From positions 1-53,200 of the forward strand of contig NZ_LNRU01000018.1 in assembly GCF_001468225.1 (NCBI RefSeq): a stretch of DNA of 53,200 bases. Reading direction: 5' to 3'. Made by a program: the position numbers and the translations under genes. Shown here one piece after another: positions 43,177 through 49,493 of this stretch (positions are counted from its first letter, which is position 1; each line of letters opens with the position of its first letter). The notes beneath the pieces are model-generated. The model worked only from the letters and a program-made list of their open reading frames with translations, had not been told where the DNA came from and did not search any database. Origin of the DNA: Sphingopyxis sp. H053. Its GTDB lineage: Bacteria > Pseudomonadota > Alphaproteobacteria > Sphingomonadales > Sphingomonadaceae.

Positions 43177-44199
43177 ATGACGCACAGCCGTCCCCCAAGC
43201 ATCGACCGCTTCGCCGACCTCAAGCAGCTTTATGCCGAAGCAATCGCCACCCCCGAATTCCAGGCCGCTTTCGGCGACCCGATGCCTCTCTCGATCGTCG
43301 AGGCCGGGGACGAACCCGGCGAGCATGACATGCCCGAGCCGATCGCGGCGCAGGCCGAATGCGGCGGCATCGTCGCCGCCATCTTCGATCTCTTCTCCGG
43401 CACGCGGCTCGAGCCCTTCGCCCCCGACATCGCCTGGGGCATCGTCAATTCCTTCCATTTCGTGGCGGGCAAGATCGAACGCCGCGAAGATGCGGTCGCC
43501 GGGGACCTTGGCGAGCTCGCCCGCCGCCCCGATCTCAGCGAGGTCTATGCGACGAGCCTCGAGGAGAAACAGATGCTCTGCCGCTCGCTCGCCGAGCAGC
43601 GCGACGCTCTCGAATGCATGCGCGATTATGCCGCCGAGATGTACCGCGCCCTCGCGGGCTGGCCCTGGTCCCCGGCCAGGGGCTCGCGCGTCTCGACCGT
43701 CGCGATCGCGAGCCAGGTCGCGGTGCAGGACTTCCTGCGCGAACGCCAGCTCGCGGCGCGCGAACGTCATCTGCCGCAAGGGCCGATCATTGTCTTCTCC
43801 GGCCCTGCCCAATGGGAGAATTGGCAGCCAATCTGGGCGAGGCTCGACGCGATCAAGGCGCGCGTCCCGCACATGACGTTGGTCACGACGGGCCAGCGCA
43901 AGGGCGCCGACGCGATCGCCGCGGCATGGGCCGCGCGCCCCGAAAACGGGGTGCCGCTCGTCGCTTATGGTCTCTATGGTTCGGGCAAGAAGATCGCCTT
44001 CAACCGCAACCGCAAGCTCGTCGACCTGAAGCCGGTCGAAGCCTTGCTCTGTGAAGGATCGGGCCTTCAGGCCAATCTCTATCAGCTGCTCCGCAAGGCC
44101 GGCATCCCGATCCACGCCTTCCGCAAGACCGACGCGGCGATTCCGGCGGATGCGCCCCGGCGCCCCGGGGCCGCCGCCCCGGCCGCGCGAGCGGCGTGA
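43177..44199 (+). CDS. DUF2493 (SLOG-like) protein, copy 1
   Basis: 340 residues from ATG 43177 (GGAAAGG upstream). The C-terminal half is the DUF2493 domain, a Rossmann-like SLOG nucleotide-binding fold (GPIIVFSGPAQWENWQPIW, TTGQRKGADAIAAAWAA, CEGSGLQANLYQLLRKAGIP). The N-terminal 180 residues are helical and are shared with the copy at 45329. SLOG domains bind nucleotide signals in several conflict systems, but DUF2493 proteins are also plain plasmid genes, so I make no functional claim. Confidence 0.85.
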   Translation: MTHSRPPSIDRFADLKQLYAEAIATPEFQAAFGDPMPLSIVEAGDEPGEHDMPEPIAAQAECGGIVAAIFDLFSGTRLEPFAPDIAWGIVNSFHFVAGKIERREDAVAGDLGELARRPDLSEVYATSLEEKQMLCRSLAEQRDALECMRDYAAEMYRALAGWPWSPARGSRVSTVAIASQVAVQDFLRERQLAARERHLPQGPIIVFSGPAQWENWQPIWARLDAIKARVPHMTLVTTGQRKGADAIAAAWAARPENGVPLVAYGLYGSGKKIAFNRNRKLVDLKPVEALLCEGSGLQANLYQLLRKAGIPIHAFRKTDAAIPADAPRRPGAAAPAARAA

Positions 44200-44206
44200 G
44201 GGGGCC

Positions 44207-44440
44207 ATGGCGTTCCCCGCGCGTTGCCGCGACACCTATGCCCTGCTCCTGCGCGCCGCCGAACGGGGTGACCTGGCGCTGATGGAATGCACCGGCCGCG
44301 CGACGGGCGCCCCGGTCTATGTCCTGTGCGAGATGCGGCGCGAAGGCGGCGGCCATGTCATCACCCCGCTTGCGCATCTCCATGACGGTGACCCCGCCGG
44401 GCTCATCTGGCCTCCGGGGTACCAGCCGACTGCCGGTTGA
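44207..44440 (+). CDS. Small plasmid-type protein
   Basis: 77 residues from ATG 44207, eight bases after the DUF2493 stop, with GTGAGGGGG as ribosome site. The sequence (YALLLRAAERGDLALMECTG, then VYVLCEMRREGGGHVITPLA) is beta-rich and may be a small homolog of DUF6117-type proteins; not certain. A terminator follows nine bases later. Confidence 0.7.
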   Translation: MAFPARCRDTYALLLRAAERGDLALMECTGRATGAPVYVLCEMRREGGGHVITPLAHLHDGDPAGLIWPPGYQPTAG

Positions 44441-44448
44441 ACCTCAAG

Positions 44449-44481
44449 GGCGACCCTCCTTTCGGAGTGGTCGCCTTTTTT
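44449..44481. terminator. Terminator between convergent genes
   Basis: GGCGACC (44449-44455) pairs with GGTCGCC (44469-44475), extended by TCC/GGA, with TTTTTT at 44476-44481. It serves the plus-strand gene and lies against the end of the minus-strand SRPBCC gene. Confidence 0.85.
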
Positions 44482-44483
44482 GT

Positions 44484-44954
44484 TCACTCGGTCAGCAGAG
44501 CGAGCCGTCGAAGCGCGGCAGCGAGCGCCTCGCGATGCGTGTCCGCGCCGACCGCGTCCGGCACGCCGGTCGCGCGCAGCGTCACCTTGGTCCCGCTCTG
44601 TGCCGCCTCGATCAGCGTCTCGAACATCATGGCCGCGATCTCGCGGCGGTCCTCGCCGAGAAAGCGGACCCTCTCCAGCACCCGTTCGTCCGCCAGGAAG
44701 TCGACGAAATGGCCCTCGACGAGGTCCTTGCCAGGCGCCGACACACCATGAGCTTCATCCGCGTAACGCAGCTCCAGGCGATAGCCGCCGCCGGCCCTGG
44801 GATCGAGCGCCGAGAAGCCGCCATCGACCCCTTCGGGAACCCGCCACGCCTTCAGCGTCTCCGGGTCGAGAAAGGTCCGGAAGAGCAGGCGCGGGCTCGC
44901 CAGGATGATTCGTGACGTGCTGTCGACCCGTTCCCCCTGTTTCGGCGCACTCAA
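44484..44954 (-). CDS. SRPBCC/AHSA1-like protein
   Basis: 156 residues from a TTG at 44954, preceded by AAAGGA at nine bases. The pattern RIILASPRLLFRTFLDPETL (helix) with LKAWRVP and the C-terminal long helix ALAAALRRLALLTE is that of the START-like AHSA1 fold, used for binding small hydrophobic ligands or, in eukaryotic Aha1, for stimulating HSP90. Whether it acts with the GHKL proteins 8 kb upstream is speculation. It reads against its neighbours. Confidence 0.8.
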   Translation of the reverse strand: MSAPKQGERVDSTSRIILASPRLLFRTFLDPETLKAWRVPEGVDGGFSALDPRAGGGYRLELRYADEAHGVSAPGKDLVEGHFVDFLADERVLERVRFLGEDRREIAAMMFETLIEAAQSGTKVTLRATGVPDAVGADTHREALAAALRRLALLTE

Positions 44955-45328
44955 GACCTGTCATCCTTTCATGGCTACCCCGGTGCCACAGGGGAGGGGT
45001 GATCGTTGCTGCCGCCCCCGGTCCTTTGAGGGTGGCGCCTGGGGCACCCCATTTGCGAATCGGGGGCATCGAGCCCCCGCTTCGCAAGCCTCTTCTTCTC
45101 TCTCAACTCTTTTTAGCATGGCACGGGGACGGCGCCGGCCTCAAGGACGGCGGGGCCCCACCATTTTCCTTGGCGGGGCGGGCGCGGCGCCTGTCCTTCG
45201 GGCCTCGGTGTCCGCCAAGGAAAATCGTGACCCCCACCGCCGCTTCGCGGCCCGCTGCGCGGGTCCTTGACCCCGTCGCCTGGAGCCCGTGCCGGAAAAA
45301 TGACCTCTTTTGTTTCAAGGAGGTTCTC
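44955..45328. promoter_or_regulatory. Gap with a long inverted repeat
   Basis: No gene in 374 bases. ATTTTCCTTGGCGG (45163-45176) is repeated in inverse at 45212-45225, a perfect 14-base stem around a 35-base GC-rich spacer. No T-run follows. The ribosome site AAGGAGG (45318-45324) of the second DUF2493 gene is at the end. Confidence 0.5.
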
Positions 45329-46300
45329 ATGACGACGATCAAAAAGACCCGTACCGCAGACGAAATCGCCGACCTCATCGCCGAGGAAACCGCAAGCCCG
45401 GCCTTTGAACAGGCCTTTACCGAAACCGGGGGCGGCTTTCGGATGAGTTACGCCGAGGACGAGACCGACGCGGCGATGCCGCTCGCCCGCGAGGCGGAGC
45501 TGGCAACCGAGATGGTGGTGCGCACCTTCTTCGACCTGTTCCGCGATACCCGCCTCGAAAACCTCGCCGACCGGATCGCCTGGGGTATGGTGCACAGCCT
45601 CCACAAGGTCGCGGGCCAGCTCGACGGCGAAGCCGACAAGGCGGCGCTCAAGGTCCGGGATCTCATCCGCGACGCCGACGGAAGCGAGGTGCTGTCCGCC
45701 GAACTGGAGGAGGCCCAAACGCTCTGCCAGTCCCTCGACGAAGCGCGCGATGCGATCGCCTGCATGCGCGACCATGCCGCCCGCTCCTTCGCCGCCGAGA
45801 CCGGCCGCCCATGGTCGGCGCCACGGGGATCCCTGGTGTCGAGCAAGCGCACGGCTTCGGTGGTTGCAGCCGCCGACTTCCTCGCCGCCCGCCGTCAGCA
45901 GCGCATCGACCGCCACGCGCCGAAGGGGCCGGTCGTGCTCTTCTCGGGCGGCCAGAAATGGGAGGATAGCGGTACTCTCTGGAACCGGCTCGACAGCATC
46001 CGCGCGCGCGTGCCCATGATGGTCCTGGCAACCACCGCGCAGGACAAGGGCTGCGACGCCATCGCCGCCGCATGGGCCGCGAGCCGCAAGGTGCCGCTGG
46101 TCGCCTTCACCCTTGCCAAGTGGTGGAACATGGGGGACCGGGCAGGGTTCGCGCGCAACGACGCGATGCTGGCCTTGAAGCCGGTGGAAGCGATCGTCTG
46201 CGAAGGCAGCGGACTCCAGTCGCACCTCGCGCGGGGCGTGCGGGCTAAGGGCATTCCGGCGCATTTCTTCCGGATGTCCGATCAGCGCCACGCCGCCTGA
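45329..46300 (+). CDS. DUF2493 (SLOG-like) protein, copy 2
   Basis: 323 residues from ATG 45329 with a strong ribosome site AAGGAGG. It is a diverged paralog of the 43177 gene along its whole length: the helical N-terminal part (LADRIAWGMVHSLHKVAGQL) and the DUF2493 domain (PVVLFSGGQKWEDSGTLWN, DKGCDAIAAAWAASR, CEGSGLQSHL) align by eye. The two copies may interact or reflect an old duplication. A strong terminator follows. Confidence 0.85.
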   Translation: MTTIKKTRTADEIADLIAEETASPAFEQAFTETGGGFRMSYAEDETDAAMPLAREAELATEMVVRTFFDLFRDTRLENLADRIAWGMVHSLHKVAGQLDGEADKAALKVRDLIRDADGSEVLSAELEEAQTLCQSLDEARDAIACMRDHAARSFAAETGRPWSAPRGSLVSSKRTASVVAAADFLAARRQQRIDRHAPKGPVVLFSGGQKWEDSGTLWNRLDSIRARVPMMVLATTAQDKGCDAIAAAWAASRKVPLVAFTLAKWWNMGDRAGFARNDAMLALKPVEAIVCEGSGLQSHLARGVRAKGIPAHFFRMSDQRHAA

Positions 46301-46310
46301 GGGCGGAAAA

Positions 46311-46345
46311 GGGCCGGTCCGGGCTTTCCCGGATCGGCCCTTTTT
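46311..46345 (+). terminator. Rho-independent terminator after second DUF2493 gene
   Basis: A 13-base stem with one G-T pair, 46311-46323 with 46328-46340, loop CTTT, followed by TTTTT. Textbook form. Confidence 0.92.
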
Positions 46346-46375
46346 CTTGTGCGGGAGGACATTCGCCGAGCTCCA

Positions 46376-46394
46376 GGACCCCGTATCGGGGTCC
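46376..46394. repeat. Perfect short palindrome
   Basis: GGACCCCG (46376-46383), TAT, CGGGGTCC (46387-46394). It lies in a 200-base gap between the terminator and the end of the TraC/TraD-like gene, with no T-run. Function unknown. Confidence 0.5.
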
Positions 46395-46498
46395 ATCGCC
46401 CGGCGATGCGATGCCGCGCTTCGCTGAGCGGCATCGGCCTCCTGCGCGCGGCTCCGCCGTGCTCGTCGCAGGGACGCCGTTCCGGCGATGACCGGGGT

Positions 46499-46738
46499 TC
46501 AGGTAGCAGCCGCCGGGAGCGCCTTCAGCGCTGCCACAGCGGCCGCACCGCCCGCCCTGGTCGCGAGGACGAGCACGTCCTTATACTCGCGTTCGGTCAA
46601 TTGTTCCACCGGGATTTCGGCAGCGAGCGCGCCATAGCGGGCGCGGATCTGGCGGCGCACCGCCTCGGCTTCGTCCGCGAGCTTCCTCTGGTCATTGTCG
46701 ATCTTCGCGAGACGTTCGCGGTCGGTCATCTTGGGCAT
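46499..46738 (-). CDS. Small TraC/TraD-like conjugation accessory protein
   Basis: 79 residues from ATG 46738 (AAGGA seven bases before). It is a charged helical protein (MPKMTDRERLAKIDNDQRKL, then LADEAEAVRRQIRARYGALA) like the small TraC/TraD or MobC-type accessory proteins encoded beside MobF/MobQ relaxases in alphaproteobacteria. It is divergent from the relaxase operon, with a repeat-rich gap between. Probably a relaxosome or oriT-binding helper; the exact family is not certain. Confidence 0.68.
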   Translation of the reverse strand: MPKMTDRERLAKIDNDQRKLADEAEAVRRQIRARYGALAAEIPVEQLTEREYKDVLVLATRAGGAAAVAALKALPAAAT

Positions 46739-46800
46739 GAACTGTTCCTTCGAAAAGAAGGTCCGCCCGCCGCTCTTTCTTATCCGCAAAATCACCCAGT

Positions 46801-47136
46801 GACGCAAGGACATAGGATGGGCCGGCGTGCCGCCGGCCGAAGAGAATGATCCCCTCCGGGGGGCCCCGCGCCTTCCGGCACGAGGCGGCGCAGCGCGAAA
46901 AGCGCTGCGAAGCGAGGACGCACGCCGCAAGGGCGTTTGTAATGCACCGTACGCACGGGTGCTGCGGGCGCAAAATCGCCGGAAAAGTGCCGGTTTTGCG
47001 GGTCACAAAATGGCGGACGCGATGTCTCCGATCGTCCGACGGCGTCTGACCCTTGCGCGCAAGAAACGGGCTAACCCGCTGATAGCATGCGTCATACTGC
47101 GTCTGACGCCGGCGGACGCGATAAGATGTTGAGATC
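46801..47136. other. Candidate origin of transfer (oriT)
   Basis: Noncoding and rich in repeats: GGCGGACGCGAT at 47012-47023 and again at 47111-47122; GCGTCTGAC at 47042-47050 and 47099-47107, the second inside the palindrome GCGTC-T-GACGC; TTGCGCGCAA at 47053-47062; and an imperfect hairpin 46970-46999 with arms GCAAAA...CCGG and CCGG...TTTTGC. It lies between a divergent relaxosome-type gene and the ribbon-helix-helix/coupling protein/relaxase operon, the usual place for oriT. The nick site cannot be named from sequence alone. It must also hold the two divergent promoters. Confidence 0.55.
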
Positions 47137-47199
47137 ATGGTGCTAATCTGCTATCAAGCGGGTGCTTCATCACGGTCGGCGCTGTTCAAGGATCAGTGC

Positions 47200-47502
47200 T
47201 TGGCCAGAATAACGCTCCGTCTCGACGATGCGCTGCACGACCGGTTGGTTGCCGCTGCGCGAGGGATCGGGACTACACCCTCCGCCTATATCCGGGATAT
47301 CCTTGACCGCTACGAAGGTCATGATCCGGCCGGCTATCACGCCCGGTTCGACGAGCTTCATGCGACCGCGATCCAGACGCTCGCGATCCTCGCCAAGTCG
47401 ATCGGTCGGCGGTCGCCCGAGACCCTTGAGGAGGGGCTCGCCGATGCCCGGCGCCTGCTCCGCGAAAGGGGGCTGCTCGACCCCGAGCAGGACCGCGCAT
47501 GA
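47200..47502 (+). CDS. Ribbon-helix-helix protein, mobilisation type
   Basis: 100 residues from a TTG at 47200 behind AAGGA at seven bases; ATG 47137 in frame gives a longer but less likely N-terminus. ARITLRLDDALHDRLVAAAR with TTPSAYIRDILDR is a CopG/Arc-type ribbon-helix-helix, expected to bind oriT or autoregulate the operon. The C-terminal helices may contact the relaxase. The end overlaps the coupling protein gene by four bases. Confidence 0.8.
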   Translation: MARITLRLDDALHDRLVAAARGIGTTPSAYIRDILDRYEGHDPAGYHARFDELHATAIQTLAILAKSIGRRSPETLEEGLADARRLLRERGLLDPEQDRA

Positions 47503-49493
47503 GCATATTCCGTCATGACACGCTGGGCTCCTGGACGAGAGGCGGTCAGGCGATCGTCCACAACGTCCGGATGACCACCCAGGTCTTCTACCAGACCTGT
47601 GTCGCCGGGATCATCCTCTGGATAGGGGGTGTCCTCTGGTACGCGTTCGAGAAATCCACCGACTATGAGCGCTTCGTCCTCCTGAAGCTTGCGCAGGCGG
47701 CGGTGATGGACGACACGGTCCCTGGCGGTGCCGCGCCCATCCTGTTCAGGACGCCTGCAGGCCGAGACTATTGGGTGAGCCCCAGGGCGCTCCTTGACTC
47801 CGGCATCGCCGAGAAAACGCTCCATGCCTTCGAGACCTATCTCCTCCAAGGGGCGGCGCTCTCGGGGGTGTTCGCACTCGCGATGCTCGCCTGGGCTTGG
47901 TTCTACTTTACCCGGACGGGCAGGGGGCTCGGCTCCAACCAGTTCCTGCGCGGAGCGCGCTTTGGGACAGTCCGCCAGGTTCGACGGGCGCTACGCTGGC
48001 AGCCGCGCGGGAGTTTCGAGATCGGCGGCGTGCAAGTGCCCGAGGCCTTCGAGCCCGAGCATATCCTGATCTGCGGTGCGCCCGGAACCGGCAAGACCAA
48101 CATCATCGTCAAGATGCTCGACGGCATCCGCAAGAGAAAGCGTCGGGCTATCGTTTATGACACCGCGGGGACCTTCGTCGAGAAATTCTACCGCCCCGGG
48201 ATCGACGTGCTGATGAACCCGCTCGATGCCCGCGCGGATGCCTGGTCCCCCTGGGTCGATGTGCCCCGCGACTATCATTATGACCAGATCGCCGAGTCCA
48301 CGATACCGGACAAGGCGGGCGATCCCTTCTGGGCGAAGGCAGCGCGCGGGACTCTGGTCGCGGTGCTGCGCAAGCTTGCCCGGCAGGAGCGGACCCTGGT
48401 CTCGATCCTGCTTGATACGCTGCTCCGGTCCAAGCTCAAGGATCTCGCCGCTTTCGCTGCCGGCACCGACGCCGCCGCCTTCATCTCGACGGAAGGGGAA
48501 CGCACCTCCGCCGGCATCCAGGCCGAGCTCGCCTCGGTGATGCGCAGCTTCTCCTATCTCGACGATACCATCGATGGGCTTTCGATCCGCGACTGGGTAG
48601 CGAACGAGAAGGACGACAGCTGGCTCTTCATCACCGTGAAGGCCGATCAGCTCCCCTCGCTCCGGCCCCTCATCACCGTCTGGCTCGACATCGCGATCAG
48701 CGCGATCATGAGCATGGCGCCCGATCGCGACCGGCGGCTCTATTGCGTCATCGACGAACTCCCGACCCTCCAGAAGTTGCCATCACTTTCCGACTTCCTC
48801 GCCCGCGCCCGGAAATATGGCGGATGCGGTATCTTGGGGTTCCAGAGCTATCCCCAGCTCGAAGCAACTTACGGAATCCAGGATGCCGCCGCGATCACCG
48901 GCTATTGCTCGACCTGGGTGGCGTTGCGCGCGAACGACACCCCTACCGCCAAGCATGTCAGTGAGAATCTCGGCCAGGTCGAACAGGTCGAGGCCAATGA
49001 GGGCATGAGCTACGGCGTCAACGACATGCGCGACGGGGTCAATCTCTCGCGGATGCAGGTGACCCGGCCTCTGGTGATGCATACCGAGGTCACCAATCTT
49101 CCGAACCTTGCAGGCTATCTCCGGTTCGGCCGCAATCTCCCGGTTGTCCGCTTCGAGGATCGCTACAACAAGGTGCCGTCGGTGGCGGTCGCGTTCGAGG
49201 AACGAATCGATCCGCCGATCCGCCTCGTTGCGCCTGGCGGTGCGGCACTGCTGACGGAAACTCTCGCGGCGGCGAGTAAGCCGAAGCGCCGCCGCCCGGG
49301 TGACGATGCGCTGATGCTGCCACTTCCCGAGCCGCAGCCACCGGAGAATGCTCCAACGCCCGTAGACCCGGAACCAGGGGCGCCCCCGCCACGGCCTCAG
49401 CCGGAAATCACCCTTTTCGGCAAGCCGGCGGGGTTCCGCCTGCGCCAGCACGGTCGCCGCGATGGCGACCGCGATGAGGCGAGACCGGCATGA
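47499..49493 (+). CDS. traD: TraD/VirD4-type coupling protein
   Basis: 664 residues. Two N-terminal membrane helices (about 30-52 and 110-135) precede the cytosolic motor: Walker A GAPGTGKT at 193-200 and Walker B LYCVIDE at 414-420, with FLARARKYGGCGILGFQSYP as the conserved downstream helix and strand. The C-terminus is Pro-rich, as in TraD. It brings the relaxase-DNA complex to the type IV channel and pumps DNA with ATP. It starts within the last codons of the ribbon-helix-helix gene and overlaps the relaxase by four bases, so the three are one operon. Confidence 0.93.
   Translation: MSIFRHDTLGSWTRGGQAIVHNVRMTTQVFYQTCVAGIILWIGGVLWYAFEKSTDYERFVLLKLAQAAVMDDTVPGGAAPILFRTPAGRDYWVSPRALLDSGIAEKTLHAFETYLLQGAALSGVFALAMLAWAWFYFTRTGRGLGSNQFLRGARFGTVRQVRRALRWQPRGSFEIGGVQVPEAFEPEHILICGAPGTGKTNIIVKMLDGIRKRKRRAIVYDTAGTFVEKFYRPGIDVLMNPLDARADAWSPWVDVPRDYHYDQIAESTIPDKAGDPFWAKAARGTLVAVLRKLARQERTLVSILLDTLLRSKLKDLAAFAAGTDAAAFISTEGERTSAGIQAELASVMRSFSYLDDTIDGLSIRDWVANEKDDSWLFITVKADQLPSLRPLITVWLDIAISAIMSMAPDRDRRLYCVIDELPTLQKLPSLSDFLARARKYGGCGILGFQSYPQLEATYGIQDAAAITGYCSTWVALRANDTPTAKHVSENLGQVEQVEANEGMSYGVNDMRDGVNLSRMQVTRPLVMHTEVTNLPNLAGYLRFGRNLPVVRFEDRYNKVPSVAVAFEERIDPPIRLVAPGGAALLTETLAAASKPKRRRPGDDALMLPLPEPQPPENAPTPVDPEPGAPPPRPQPEITLFGKPAGFRLRQHGRRDGDRDEARPA

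Noticed and set aside
42898..44235. 445-codon minus-strand frame opposite the first DUF2493 gene
   Set aside because: Shadow; a terminator lies inside it and the plus strand has the family match.
44484..44954. Functional link of the AHSA1-like protein with the GHKL ATPases
   Set aside because: Eukaryotic Aha1 stimulates HSP90, but bacterial AHSA1-like proteins mostly bind small ligands and this gene is 8 kb away on the other strand; not enough to claim.
45113..46396. 427-codon minus-strand frame opposite the second DUF2493 gene
   Set aside because: Shadow of the real gene, spanning its terminator and upstream repeat.
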